A stretch of DNA of 50,298 bases from the NCBI GenBank assembly GCA_035581425.1, contig DATJVP010000100.1:1-50298 (forward strand), read 5' to 3'. Below are positions 9,160-18,416 of this stretch, one piece after another. Source of the stretch: DASZHJ01 sp035581425 (GTDB taxonomy: Bacteria > Pseudomonadota > Alphaproteobacteria > ATCC43930 > CGMCC-115725). Within the stretch, counting starts at the first letter, position 1. Each line of letters opens with the position of its first letter. The notes below the pieces were generated by a model that saw nothing but the letters and a program-made list of their open reading frames with translations, had not been told where the DNA came from and did no database searches. The position numbers and the translations under genes are program-made.

Positions 9160-9193
9160 CCCTCTCCCGCGCCCAGGGCGGGAGGGAGAGGGA
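9160..9193. repeat. Imperfect inverted repeat after motB (dispersed-repeat type)
   Basis: CCCTCTCCCGC pairs with a right arm of the same sense plus a 4-base GGAG duplication, ending GGAGAGGG directly next to the motB stop. Similar CCCTCTCCC/GGGAGAGGG palindromes are common dispersed intergenic repeats in proteobacteria. A related copy is at 49974-49996. It may also act as a 3' transcript barrier for motB. Confidence 0.6.
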
Positions 9194-10270
9194 TTAAGGC
9201 AGGGATGCCGCCGAGACCGGCGCCTTCGCCTCGCGCAGGAGGACAATACTGATGCGGCGATTGCGCGGGGAGCGCGGGTCGTCGGGAACGAGGGGGTCGC
9301 GGTCGGCGAGGCCCACGACCTTGTCGATCCGCTCGGGCGGGACGCCGTCATTGATAAGTTCGCGGCGGCTCGCGTTTGCCCGGTCCGCGGAGAGCTCCCA
9401 ATTGCCGTAAGCGCGTCCGAAGGCGTAGGGCGTCGAATCCGTGTGTCCGGTGATCGAAATCTTGTTGGGGAGTCTCTGCACCACCTGCGACACCAAGGCC
9501 ATGAGCGTCTTCGCGGAATCCTCCATCTGAGCTGAGCCCAGCGGGAACATCGAACGCTTCTCCTGATCGACGATCTGGATGCGCAGCCCCTCCGGCGTGC
9601 GGTCGATGATGAGATTGTCCGCGAGGTTCCGCAGCTCCGGTATGTCCTGGATCGCCTGGCGCAGAGCGAATTCGGCCGCAGCGAATTGCTTCTCCTCGCG
9701 CTCGGCCATGCGCTTCTGCACCTCCGCCTCGGTGATCTGCTCGACGGGCTTTGTCTGCTCGGTCTGTCCCTGGGCGGTCTGGCTGGATTTGGCCTCGGGC
9801 GACTGCACCTCCGTCTTCTGGCCGGGCTTCGCCTCGGGCTTGTCGGTCGTCGTTCCGTCCGCAGGCTTGTTGGCGGCGGTGCCGCCCTCCTTGTCGCGCT
9901 CGCCGCCGGCGGTGCCGCCCTCATTGCCGTCGTCGCCGTCGTCGGGTTGGCGCAGCGCCGGCATGTTGAGGTGGAAGCTCGGGGGTGAGGCCGGGAGATC
10001 CTGGGAGCCCGGCTGCCCCATGGTCAGCCCGCCGAGCACGCCGCCCGCGCCGCTGCTGGAGCGCGAGGCGATCGTCGGCTCGAAATAGTCCGCGATACCG
10101 CGCTTCTGGATGTCCGTGGTCACGTTGAGGAGCCACAGCAGCAGAAAGAATGACATCATCGCCGTCACGAAATCGGCATAGGCGACTTTCCAGGCGCCAC
10201 CGTGATGCGCATCGCCCTTGTTGCGCTTGATCTTCTTGATGATGAGGGGGGCGTTGCTGCCCTTGGCCAT
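9194..10270 (-). CDS. motB: Flagellar motor stator protein MotB
   Basis: A 358-residue stator subunit. The N-terminus is basic (IIKKIKRNKGDAHHGG), followed by the single membrane helix AYADFVTAMMSFFLLLWLL, with the proton-binding Asp at 33. From about residue 60 to 200 there is a low-complexity linker rich in Gly, Asp, Lys, Gln and Thr. The C-terminus is an OmpA-like peptidoglycan-binding domain (ISITGHTDSTPYAFGRAYGN, then NRRISIVLL). It lies 15 bases after motA on the same strand, forming a stator operon. No other flagellar genes are in the window. Confidence 0.95.
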   Translation of the reverse strand: MAKGSNAPLIIKKIKRNKGDAHHGGAWKVAYADFVTAMMSFFLLLWLLNVTTDIQKRGIADYFEPTIASRSSSGAGGVLGGLTMGQPGSQDLPASPPSFHLNMPALRQPDDGDDGNEGGTAGGERDKEGGTAANKPADGTTTDKPEAKPGQKTEVQSPEAKSSQTAQGQTEQTKPVEQITEAEVQKRMAEREEKQFAAAEFALRQAIQDIPELRNLADNLIIDRTPEGLRIQIVDQEKRSMFPLGSAQMEDSAKTLMALVSQVVQRLPNKISITGHTDSTPYAFGRAYGNWELSADRANASRRELINDGVPPERIDKVVGLADRDPLVPDDPRSPRNRRISIVLLREAKAPVSAASLP

Positions 10271-10285
10271 GGCGCGCTCGCTCGC

Positions 10286-11152
10286 CTAGGTCGCCGCCGA
10301 GGGCAGATTCTCGACGGCTTCCTCAACCTCGTAGAAGCTCGGGCGGACATCGGTGTTGAGCGCCTTGCGCGCGAACTCCACCGCGACCGAGGGCGCATAG
10401 CCTTGCATATAGGCGAGGATCGCCGCCTTGATGCAGAGGTAATAGCGCTGCTCTGTCTCGCCGCGCGCCTTGACGGCAGCGGCGATCGGGCCGACGAAGC
10501 CGTAGGAAAGGAGCACGCCAAGGAAGGTTCCCACGAGTGCTCCGCCGATGAGCCGACCGAGCACGGCCGGCGGCTCCGTGATCGAGCCCATGGTGTGGAT
10601 GACGCCGAGCACGGCTGCGACGATGCCGAGCGCCGGGAGCGCGTCGGCGGATTGCTGGATCGCGTGCGCCACCGTCTCGTGCTCCTCGTGCCGCGTCTCG
10701 ATCTCCTCGTCCATCAGTGTCTCCATCTCGTGATGGTTGTCGGTACCGAGGGTGAGGAGGCGCAGGTAGTCGCAGAGGAAGACCCTGGCGTGGTGGTCGC
10801 CGAAGAAGCGCGGGAAGCGCTGAAAGAGAGTGCTCTCGTCGGGCTTCTCGACGTGCTGCTCGAGAGCCAGCGCGCCCTTTGCCTTCGCGAGTTTGAAGAC
10901 CGAATAGAGGAGGCTCAGCAGTTCGAGATAGGCGGCCTTGTTGTAGCGCTCCCCCTTGAGCAGGCCGAGGACCGCCGAAATCGTCGCCGTGAGCACGGGC
11001 TTGCGGTTCGAGGTGACGAAGGCGCCGATCGCCGCGCCCGCGATCATCAGGAACTCGAAGGGCTGGAATAGAACGACGATGTGGCCCCCGTTCATGAGGT
11101 AGCCGCCAAGCACACTCGCGAGGACGATGCCAGAGCCGATCAGCAGGAACAT
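10286..11152 (-). CDS. motA: Flagellar motor stator protein MotA
   Basis: A proton-channel stator subunit with four membrane segments and a large cytoplasmic loop between helices 2 and 3. The N-terminus MFLLIGSGIVLASVLGGYL, the loop region (FFGDHHARVFLCDYLRLLTL) and the later helix region (PALGIVAAVLGVIHTMG, then GTFLGVLLSYGFVGPIA) are typical. I chose ATG at 11152 because family members begin at the first helix, giving 288 residues. A GTG at 11191 would add 13 polar residues and has a slightly better upstream AGG. It is transcribed with motB. Confidence 0.93.
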   Translation of the reverse strand: MFLLIGSGIVLASVLGGYLMNGGHIVVLFQPFEFLMIAGAAIGAFVTSNRKPVLTATISAVLGLLKGERYNKAAYLELLSLLYSVFKLAKAKGALALEQHVEKPDESTLFQRFPRFFGDHHARVFLCDYLRLLTLGTDNHHEMETLMDEEIETRHEEHETVAHAIQQSADALPALGIVAAVLGVIHTMGSITEPPAVLGRLIGGALVGTFLGVLLSYGFVGPIAAAVKARGETEQRYYLCIKAAILAYMQGYAPSVAVEFARKALNTDVRPSFYEVEEAVENLPSAAT

Positions 11153-11250
11153 GGGGCCAGGGTGGACAGAGAGGGGACGCTGGGCGGCCACCCTGATACA
11201 TCCGCGTTAATATCTGGTTTAGCAAAGACTTCCCGCGATTCCGGGCCGTC

Positions 11251-13599
11251 CTAGCGCGGTACCAGAAGCTCCACCCCCAGGGCCGGAGCCCCTTCGAGAG
11301 CAAGGCCATAGCCGTCGCGCCAGGGCTCGACGAGGTCCCCGTAATGGGGTGAGACCGGGTTGCCGGATTGGCCCGGCACGACCATGAAGCGGGCCGCGCC
11401 TGGCTCGGCCAGATCGACGATCATGCGCAGGCCGGGCCCGTGCACGTCGCGGTAGGGCGTCTCGGGGTTGCTGACGGAGAAGCCGCCGCGGTTCAGCGTA
11501 TAGATGCCGCCATCGGCGGGGATCGAGAGCGCAACGAGCCGGTCGAAGACCGGTATTCGCGACAGCAGCGGATGCCTGAATTCCGCGGGATGCGCGAGCC
11601 CCCAGCGCCAGCGGTTCATGTCGGCGCCGTAGCGCGAGGCGAGTTCCTCGAGTGCGCGGTCGAGCGCTGCCGCAAGCTGGTCGGCGCAGGTTTCGGGCGC
11701 CGTCGGGTTGTTCATGTCGGCGCACCATTCCGGATGCTGGCTCAGAATGAGCGCGATCGTCTCGGGATGCAGACCCCAATAATCGTTGAAGGCGGGGCCA
11801 AGCTTGTTCGCGAGGACCATGCGATTGAACTCGCGCAGCCACGCCGAGAAGAGCAGGGGCTCGACCTTGTCCCGGTCCATGCGGCGGTCCCAATTGCGCA
11901 GGCGCTGCAGCGCCGCGCGCGCCGTCGGCGTCGTCGGCTGCACCTGCAGCATCAACGGAAGGAGCCGTTCCGCCATCGGCGAATAGATGTCGAGCTGGAT
12001 CGCCGCGGAGCCCTCGAGCGAGGTCTTGTGCTGCTCGAGCAGGCTCTCGATGCGCTGCGCCCGGTAGGGCAGGTCCCAATCGCGTCCGAGGAAATAAGGA
12101 TAGGCATCGCCCACGATCTTGTTGTTGGCGGTGACGATTCTGCCCGCGGGGGGGTCGAGCACCTGCGGGAGCTGATCGAAGGGGATGTAGCCCGTCCAAT
12201 CGTAATCGCCGGTCCAGCCGGGAACCGGCGTCTCGCCGTCACCTTTGGCCCGGATCGGAACCCGCGCGGGCGCCATGAAGCCGATGTGACCTTCGACGTC
12301 GGCGTAGACGAAATTCTGCTGCGGAGCGTCGAATTTCGCGAGGGCACGACGGAAAGAGTCCCAATCGCGCGCGCGATTGATCTCCCAAAAGGCCTGCGGC
12401 GTGCGATCGCCGTCCATGAGATAGGTCGCCTGGAGCGCGAGCGCATAGCCGGGCTTCGCGGCCTGCTGCGCGGGCCCCGCGACATCGGAGATGACGGGCC
12501 CGTGCCGCGTCTCGCGCACGACGAAATCGACGGGGGCGGCGCCGCGCACGAGGATCCGCTCGGCGCGCGTCACGAAGGGCTGCGAGCCATCCGGCGTCAG
12601 GTATTTTCCGGAATCCGAGGGGTCGAGCTTCTCGATGAAGAGATCGGCGACGTCGCCGCCGGTGTTCGTGACACCCCAGGCGATACGCTCGGTGTGTCCG
12701 ACGGCCACGACCGAAAGTCCCGGCACCGTGGCGCCGGCGATTGTCCGTCCTGGCGTCACGATGCGCGCGAGATACCAGAACCCCGGCGCCTCCAGGCCGA
12801 GATGCGGATCGTTCGCGAGAACGGGCTTGCCGGACGTGCTGTGCTCGCCGTTCACGACCCAGTTGTTGGAGGCGCGAACGGGGTCGTCTCCTTGCGGCAT
12901 GAGTGCGAGGAGCCGCTCGAGCGGCAGGGTGCGGTAGATCGGCAGGAGTTCGCCTACAATCGTGGGGCTGCCCTTGGGATAGGTTGGAAATACGATCGGA
13001 AGCTCCGTGGGCTTGAGGCGCTCCGCCACTTCCGCGTGAAGGAGTTCGCTGCGATAATTGCCCGCGAGCTGCCAGGCCATGACTTTCCCGATGATGAGCG
13101 TGTCGACGGCTTGCCACGGCTCCGGTCTCGCACGCAGCAGATAGTACTCCGGCGTCAGCGCGCGCCGCCGATCCCTGAGATAGGCGTTGACTCCGGCGGC
13201 ATAGGATTCGAGATCCGCGCGGACCTCAGGCGGTAGCAGCGTGAATTGTCGCTCCGCCGCGCGCGCGAGGCCGAGAGTGCGCATCAGCCGGTCGCGATCG
13301 GCCGCCACGGCGCCGAACCACTCCGCCAATCGCCCCGCCCCAAGGCGGCGTCCCAGATCCATCTGAAAGAGCCTGTCCTCGGCATGCACGTAGCCGAGCG
13401 CGAAGGCGGCGTCGCGGTCGCTCGCGGCCTCGATGGTGGGAATGCCGCGCGCGTCGCGGAGGATGCGCACGGGCTGGCCGAGACCCGTCACCGCGCGCGT
13501 GGCCGCGGGCGGCGGCAGCGCCGAGCGCAGCCAGAGCAGGCCCGAGAGCAGTACCAGGATGGGCAGCAGCAGGAGGAAGACAGCGATGCGCCGGCCCAT
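11251..13599 (-). CDS. Penicillin acylase (penicillin amidase) family hydrolase
   Basis: A 782-residue N-terminal-nucleophile amidohydrolase. A hydrophobic segment at residues 6-24 is a signal peptide or anchor, so the enzyme is probably periplasmic. The alpha-chain region carries ALGYVHAEDRLFQMDLGRR. The precursor cleavage site is before Ser244 in RASNNWVVNG, and VLANDPHLGL plus AWGVTNTGGDVADLF follow, all typical of the family. Relatives hydrolyse penicillins, acyl-homoserine lactones or other N-acyl amides; the sequence does not tell which. It is followed downstream by motA on the same strand, about 100 bases away. Confidence 0.92.
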   Translation of the reverse strand: MGRRIAVFLLLLPILVLLSGLLWLRSALPPPAATRAVTGLGQPVRILRDARGIPTIEAASDRDAAFALGYVHAEDRLFQMDLGRRLGAGRLAEWFGAVAADRDRLMRTLGLARAAERQFTLLPPEVRADLESYAAGVNAYLRDRRRALTPEYYLLRARPEPWQAVDTLIIGKVMAWQLAGNYRSELLHAEVAERLKPTELPIVFPTYPKGSPTIVGELLPIYRTLPLERLLALMPQGDDPVRASNNWVVNGEHSTSGKPVLANDPHLGLEAPGFWYLARIVTPGRTIAGATVPGLSVVAVGHTERIAWGVTNTGGDVADLFIEKLDPSDSGKYLTPDGSQPFVTRAERILVRGAAPVDFVVRETRHGPVISDVAGPAQQAAKPGYALALQATYLMDGDRTPQAFWEINRARDWDSFRRALAKFDAPQQNFVYADVEGHIGFMAPARVPIRAKGDGETPVPGWTGDYDWTGYIPFDQLPQVLDPPAGRIVTANNKIVGDAYPYFLGRDWDLPYRAQRIESLLEQHKTSLEGSAAIQLDIYSPMAERLLPLMLQVQPTTPTARAALQRLRNWDRRMDRDKVEPLLFSAWLREFNRMVLANKLGPAFNDYWGLHPETIALILSQHPEWCADMNNPTAPETCADQLAAALDRALEELASRYGADMNRWRWGLAHPAEFRHPLLSRIPVFDRLVALSIPADGGIYTLNRGGFSVSNPETPYRDVHGPGLRMIVDLAEPGAARFMVVPGQSGNPVSPHYGDLVEPWRDGYGLALEGAPALGVELLVPR

Positions 13600-13632
13600 G
13601 CCGGAGCCCTCCCGCGTCCCGCCTCTCCGGTA

Positions 13633-15132
13633 TCAGCCGAGGTTGAGGATGATCGTCTTCTTCTGTGTGAAGTGCTCGAGCATGGCCTCGAGCGAGGCTT
13701 CCTTGCCGAGCCCAGATTGCTTCACGCCGCCATAGGACATATTCGCCTGCACGACGAGGTTCTGGTTCACCTGCACGAGGCCCGCTTCGAGCCGGTGGCT
13801 CGCGTCCAGCGCGGTCTTGAGGTCGCGCGTCCAGATCGTCGCGGCTAGTCCATAGTCGCTGTCGTTCGCCTGCGCGAGCGCCTCCTCGTAGTCCCGGAAT
13901 TTGATCACGCAGGTGACGGGGCCGAAAATCTCTTCGCGGCAAAGGCGATTGTCGTTGGCGACGCCCGAGAAGATCACGGGCTGTACGTAGAAGCCGTGCG
14001 CGAGCTTAGGGTCCGCCGGCATCTTGGAGCAGCGGTGCGCCGTCGCGCCCGGAGTGTCTTCGCCAAGCTTGATGTAGGAGCGCACCTTCTCGAATTGCTG
14101 CTTCGAGATGATGGTCCCGATATCGGTCTGCTCATCGAGCGGGTCGCCCATCTTCATCGCATCGACCTTGGCCTTGAGCTTGTCGATGAAGGCGTCGTGG
14201 ATGGATTCATGCACGAAGATGCGGCTCGCGGCGGTGCAGCTCTGGCCTTGGCGCGTGAAGCGCATGCCGATGACGGCGCCCGCTACGGCCTTCTCTAGGT
14301 CGGCATCGCCCATCACGATCATCGGGCTCTTGCCGCCGAGCTCCAGCGTTACGGGGATGAGCTTCTGCGAGGCCATCTTGTAGACGAGCTTCCCGGTCTC
14401 GACCGAGCCCGTGAAGGTGACTTTGCCCACGCCCTTGTGCTCGACGAGCGGCGCTCCGCAGCCGGGTCCGTCGCCGGAGAGGATGTTGAGCGCGCCCTGC
14501 GGCAGCACCTGATTCATGATCTGGCAGGCGCGCAGCACCGCGAACGGCGCTTCCTCAGCGGATTTTACGACCACCGTATTCCCCGCGACGAGCGCCGGCG
14601 CGATCTTGAGGGCCATCAGCAGCAGCGGCACGTTCCAGGGAATGATCGCGCCGACGACGCCGATGGGCTGGCGGAGCGTGATCGTGAGCGCGTCCGTCTT
14701 GAAGGGCACGCTCTCGCCTTTAAGCTCGGAGCCGAGCCCGCCGTAGAAGGAGAGAATGTCCGCGAAGACGCCGGCCTCGACGCGGCTCTCGGTGCGGATT
14801 GCCTTACCCGTCTCGAGCGTGATGAGCTTTGCTAGCTCCTCGACGTGATCGCTGAGGATGCGACCGCATTCCGCGACGAGCCGGCCGCGCTCGCGCGAGG
14901 CGAGTTTCGCCCAGCTCTTCTGCGCCTTCGCGGCCGCGCGCACGGCGGCGTCGACGTCGGCCGCATTGCCATCTGCGGCCTCGCCGATCCTCTCCTGCGT
15001 CGCGGGATTCACGATCGCGAAGGTGCGGCCGGAAATCGACGGCACCATGCCACCGTCGATCAGCATCTTTCCGGACATCTCGTGAGCGAGCGCATGCGGA
15101 TCGAGTACCGGCTGCAAACGGTTCTGGCGCAT
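13633..15132 (-). CDS. NAD(P)-dependent aldehyde dehydrogenase
   Basis: A 499-residue aldehyde dehydrogenase. It shows the cofactor and active-site landmarks IIPWNVPLLL, FTGSVETGK, the general-base motif LELGGKSP, and the catalytic Cys299 in RQGQSCTAASR. EEIFGPVTCVIKF and the C-terminal YGGVKQSGLGKE are also typical. The substrate aldehyde cannot be read from the sequence; betaine- or aromatic-aldehyde-type enzymes are close in style. It is not the methylmalonate-semialdehyde dehydrogenase expected beside valine catabolism genes. It is 33 bases upstream of the penicillin acylase gene and divergent from the FecR/DUF6600 gene. Confidence 0.9.
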   Translation of the reverse strand: MRQNRLQPVLDPHALAHEMSGKMLIDGGMVPSISGRTFAIVNPATQERIGEAADGNAADVDAAVRAAAKAQKSWAKLASRERGRLVAECGRILSDHVEELAKLITLETGKAIRTESRVEAGVFADILSFYGGLGSELKGESVPFKTDALTITLRQPIGVVGAIIPWNVPLLLMALKIAPALVAGNTVVVKSAEEAPFAVLRACQIMNQVLPQGALNILSGDGPGCGAPLVEHKGVGKVTFTGSVETGKLVYKMASQKLIPVTLELGGKSPMIVMGDADLEKAVAGAVIGMRFTRQGQSCTAASRIFVHESIHDAFIDKLKAKVDAMKMGDPLDEQTDIGTIISKQQFEKVRSYIKLGEDTPGATAHRCSKMPADPKLAHGFYVQPVIFSGVANDNRLCREEIFGPVTCVIKFRDYEEALAQANDSDYGLAATIWTRDLKTALDASHRLEAGLVQVNQNLVVQANMSYGGVKQSGLGKEASLEAMLEHFTQKKTIILNLG

Positions 15133-15479
15133 GGGAACGACCTCCCCTTGTTCTTGATCGAGGCGACCTCTGACGGAAGTGTGCTTTATACACGGATGCC
15201 CATGCCCCGCCAGTCCTTTGCCTCCGATGGCGGCGAGCCCGGGCTCGGGGGGCTGATCGCCCCCAGGGGAACGCCGTTCCTACCCAGAATGAACGAGGCA
15301 AAGCGAAATATCTTGCTCTTTCGAGCTATACAAGCTCAAATGCCCCTAGGGGGTTGGCACACGGATTAGCCCTTCTGGCTATCCCATAGACACCCAGAGG
15401 GCGAGCGAGGCGAGGGCCGGAGACGGACTTCGCGGCGCAGCCCGTGTGAGTGCCCCGCGAAGGAACCGGGGGGCAGCAC
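15133..15479. other. Divergent intergenic region, no gene seen
   Basis: A 347-base gap between the leftward aldehyde dehydrogenase and the rightward FecR/DUF6600 gene. It must hold both promoters, but I see no convincing -35/-10 pair. It contains a palindrome CCCCTAGGGG at 15343-15352, a short dyad GAGCT...AGCTC at 15323-15337, and a GC-rich stretch near 15235-15275. AGGAACCGGGGGG just before 15480 serves as ribosome binding site. Confidence 0.5.
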
Positions 15480-18203
15480 ATGAGTATTTCCGTCGTTGGC
15501 GCCCGCGCCTTGCGCGCGACCGCCGTGAGCCTTGCGCTCTGGGCAACACTGCTGGCGATTGCCATGCCGGCCAACGTCTCCGCTCAGCAAGCGCCCGCTC
15601 TACAAGCGCCCGCTCAACAAGCGCCCGCGCAGCAAGCGCCGGCGCCGACCGACGAAGCCTCCCAGCCCGCCGCCGACCCGCCAAGCCGCGTCGGTCGCGT
15701 CGCCTATATCGAGGGCACTGTCTCCTATCACACCGCCGATCAGACGCAGTGGGATGAGGCCGCCGTGAACGAGCCCGTAACCACGGGCGATGCCTGCTAC
15801 ACCGACCAGAACGGGCGGGCGACGCTGCAAATCGGTCGCGCCTATGTGCGCCTCGACAACCAAACCGAGGTCGATGTCGACACGCTCGACGATCAGAACG
15901 CGGTGCTTTATGTGCCGCAAGGGTCGGTCAGCATCACGCTCAAGGCGATGAACCAGGGGGAGGTCTATGAGGTCCTCACTCCCAGCGGAACGGTCCAGCT
16001 CAATACCCCCGGACGTTATCGCGTCGATGTGACGTCGGATGGAACGCCGCCGAAGCTGACGGTCCTCGAGGGCTCGGCAGACGTGTTCGGCGACAGCACG
16101 CGCGTCACCGTTACCAGCGGGCAAACGACCCCGGTGGTGGTCGATCAGGCACCACAGCCGGTGCAGCCCGCAGCCGCGGCGCCCGTTGATGGTTGGGCGG
16201 AGCAGCAGGACGCCGCGATGGTGCAGGTCCCGGATTACGTCAATCCCGATGTCCCCGGCATCGATGCGACCGCGACCTCGGGTCAATGGGCTGAGGATCC
16301 GAATTACGGCCGCGTCTGGTATCCGCCGGATCCGAATTGGGTTCCCTTCCAAAACGGGAGCTGGGAATACCGCGACGGCTTTCAATGGACCTGGGTCGAC
16401 GATGCACCCTGGGGTTTTTGCACATCGCATTATGGACGCACTGTGCAGATCGGCGACCGCTGGGCCTGGGTCCCCGGACCCGGCCTCGTGATCGAGCCGC
16501 AGCCGCAGCCAGTAGCTGCCGCGGACCCACCGATCCTGGTCCAGCCGGTCTTCACGCCAGCGGTGGTGAGTTTCGTCGACGTGCCTCCGCCCGTGGTTGG
16601 CGTCGGCGTCGGCGTGGGGCCGGTCGTGGGTTGGGTCCCGCTCGCGCCGGGCGAAGTCTATGTCCCTCCCTTTGCCGCAAGTCCCGCCTATGTCAACCAG
16701 GTCAACATTTTCGGCGGGTGCGGCTGCCATGGCGGGGGCGGCGTCAATATCACGAACATCACCAATACCAACATCACCAACATTACCAACGTGAACATCA
16801 CCAACCGTCGTATCACCGACGTGACGCGCTTCCATAATCACGGCTCGACGACGGTGGTGTCGCAGTCGAGCCTCGTGGGCTCGCGGCACATCGGGGGCGA
16901 CACCCGTCTGCATGTTCCGCCGGAGCGCCTCTCCGGCACGCACGTGAATGTGCGGCCGGGGTTCAAACCGACGCCGGGAACGCGGGGTGGGCCGACAGTC
17001 CCGAGCCGAGGCCCTGGGGATGTTCTCCCGCGCCGTCCGGCAGCGCCTGGCCCGGCGATCCGTCCGACGTCGCCCTCCCGACCGGGGACACGCCCGGGCA
17101 CGCGCCCAACGGGTCCCGCGCACCCCGTACCCGGCAGCACACATCCGCGAAATCAAACTTCGGCTGCAGGACCGGGACCGCGTCCGGTTCCGACACCGAG
17201 GACGCCGGGAACGCGCCCGGGAGGGTCGGGGACGCGGCCGGGTGCCCCACCCACGACGCCAGCATCCGCCGCGCCGGGAACGCGACCCGGCACCCGGCCG
17301 CAACCGGCCAGACCAGGCACGCGTCCGGGCACGCCCGTCACTCCGACGCCGGGCCTGACGCCCAGCACCGCGCCAGGAAGCCGCCAGCCCGGGGGGCCCG
17401 GCACTCGTCCGACGACGCCTTCGCGGCCGGGCGCACCCGCTCCGGGAACGCCGGGAACGCGCCCTGGCGCGGCTCCGACGCGGCCGGGACCGACACCGCC
17501 GACGCCGGTAACGCCTGCCACGCGCCCGACGCCGCCGCGGCCTGCGCCAAGTACACCGGGCACGCGCCCTGGCGCGGCTCCGACACGGCCGGGAGCGACC
17601 CCGGTAACGCCTGCCACGCGCCCGACGCCCCCGCGGCCCACGCCAGGTACGCCGGGCTCCCGTCCAGGCGCCACGCCGACGCGGCCGGGAACCACGCCGG
17701 CACCGGGTCCGGGCGGACGGACCAACCCTCCGGCTACCCCCGCCACTCGGCCCACGCCATCTGCGCCACGGCCGGGCTCAGCTCCGGGGTCGCGCCCGGG
17801 TGCGGCGCCAACGCGTCCTGGCACCACGCCAGGCTCGGCACCTGCGCCGGGCGCACGCCCGAATACCCCCAGTCCGAACACGCCGCGACCGGCCGCTCCG
17901 GGTGCAAGGCCACAGGCCGCGCGTCCGAATGCGGCACCGCAGCCAGGCGCCACGCCGCCTCGGCCGCAATCGAACCCCGCGTCGCGGCCGACCCCTCAGC
18001 AGCGCCAGCCCCCGCGCACCCCGCAGGGCGCACCGCCGCAACCGCGGCCGCAGCCGCAGGTGCGTGCGCCGGCGCCTGCACGCCCGCAACCTCAGCCCCA
18101 ACCCCGTCCCCAACCGCAGGCCCAGCCGCATCCGCAAGCGCAGCCGCAGCAGCAGCCGGCCTGCAATCCGCCGCATCACCTGCAAAACGGCCGTTGCGTC
18201 TAA
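15480..18203 (+). CDS. Secreted FecR/DUF6600 protein with Pro/Thr/Arg-rich tail (paralog 1)
   Basis: The protein has 907 residues from ATG at 15480, chosen over an upstream GTG because a signal peptide follows at once (hydrophobic 10-30, cleavage near NVSA-QQ). A Gln/Ala/Pro linker precedes a FecR-like beta domain (about 70-215, VGRVAYIEGTVSYHT). A Trp-rich DUF6600 core follows (about 280-420, with WTWVDDAPWGF and RWAWVPG), then an N-I-T-N repeat (about 422-443). From about 490 to 890 runs a basic Pro/Thr/Arg/Gly tail with GTRPG and APTRPG repeats, ending CNPPHHLQNGRCV at the stop. There is no membrane helix after the signal and no sigma factor nearby, so it is unlikely to be a classical FecR anti-sigma factor. 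An envelope structural or adhesive role is a guess. Confidence 0.8.
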   Translation: MSISVVGARALRATAVSLALWATLLAIAMPANVSAQQAPALQAPAQQAPAQQAPAPTDEASQPAADPPSRVGRVAYIEGTVSYHTADQTQWDEAAVNEPVTTGDACYTDQNGRATLQIGRAYVRLDNQTEVDVDTLDDQNAVLYVPQGSVSITLKAMNQGEVYEVLTPSGTVQLNTPGRYRVDVTSDGTPPKLTVLEGSADVFGDSTRVTVTSGQTTPVVVDQAPQPVQPAAAAPVDGWAEQQDAAMVQVPDYVNPDVPGIDATATSGQWAEDPNYGRVWYPPDPNWVPFQNGSWEYRDGFQWTWVDDAPWGFCTSHYGRTVQIGDRWAWVPGPGLVIEPQPQPVAAADPPILVQPVFTPAVVSFVDVPPPVVGVGVGVGPVVGWVPLAPGEVYVPPFAASPAYVNQVNIFGGCGCHGGGGVNITNITNTNITNITNVNITNRRITDVTRFHNHGSTTVVSQSSLVGSRHIGGDTRLHVPPERLSGTHVNVRPGFKPTPGTRGGPTVPSRGPGDVLPRRPAAPGPAIRPTSPSRPGTRPGTRPTGPAHPVPGSTHPRNQTSAAGPGPRPVPTPRTPGTRPGGSGTRPGAPPTTPASAAPGTRPGTRPQPARPGTRPGTPVTPTPGLTPSTAPGSRQPGGPGTRPTTPSRPGAPAPGTPGTRPGAAPTRPGPTPPTPVTPATRPTPPRPAPSTPGTRPGAAPTRPGATPVTPATRPTPPRPTPGTPGSRPGATPTRPGTTPAPGPGGRTNPPATPATRPTPSAPRPGSAPGSRPGAAPTRPGTTPGSAPAPGARPNTPSPNTPRPAAPGARPQAARPNAAPQPGATPPRPQSNPASRPTPQQRQPPRTPQGAPPQPRPQPQVRAPAPARPQPQPQPRPQPQAQPHPQAQPQQQPACNPPHHLQNGRCV
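16743..16806 (+). repeat. Asn-Ile-Thr-Asn coding repeat in paralog 1
   Basis: Short tandem units of AAC/AAT-ATC-ACC encode repeated N-I-T-N steps (about residues 422-443). The second paralog has the equivalent N-V-T-N run at about 19548-19612. The regular spacing of beta-branched residues suggests a stacked beta structure. Confidence 0.8.
16965..18160 (+). repeat. Low-complexity Pro/Thr/Arg/Gly-coding repeat tract
   Basis: About 1.2 kb of degenerate repeats within paralog 1, with recurring units such as GTRPG, APTRPG and TPATRPTPPRP. The array is protein-level repetition, not a CRISPR or DNA satellite: unit spacing is irregular and the reading frame is kept throughout. Confidence 0.8.
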
Positions 18204-18219
18204 TCGACGAGTGCTCGCA

Positions 18220-18260
18220 GCCGCGTTCCGCTTCTCAATTCAGGAGAAGCGGGACGCGGC
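18220..18260 (+). terminator. Strong hairpin after paralog 1
   Basis: A 17-bp stem (left arm 18220-18236, right arm 18244-18260) with one G-U pair and a 7-base loop, starting 17 bases after the stop codon. No T-run follows, so it may be a 3' stabiliser or a weak terminator. Confidence 0.6.
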
Positions 18261-18416
18261 GCGCAAGGGGTCGCGTCGCCACGATCTCGCCACAATCGAC
18301 CACCGCCACGATCGATCCGAGCACTCAGTCGTGTCTGCGATGAATTCGCGGGAGTAATATCCGTCCCTCGCCCGTTCTGGGCCTGCGCCATCACGCAATC
18401 AGGGATCGAGGCCATC

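Noticed and set aside
11368..13236. A 622-codon open frame antisense to the penicillin acylase gene
   Set aside because: It is a GC-skew shadow; the sense protein has the full set of penicillin-acylase motifs.
15600..17303. A 567-codon open frame antisense to paralog 1
   Set aside because: Its composition is dominated by Arg, Asp and His from the complementary repeats; there is no start signal or family resemblance.
16965..18160. CRISPR-like or satellite array
   Set aside because: Repeats are degenerate, irregularly spaced, in frame and part of a coding sequence; there are no constant repeats with unique spacers and no cas genes.
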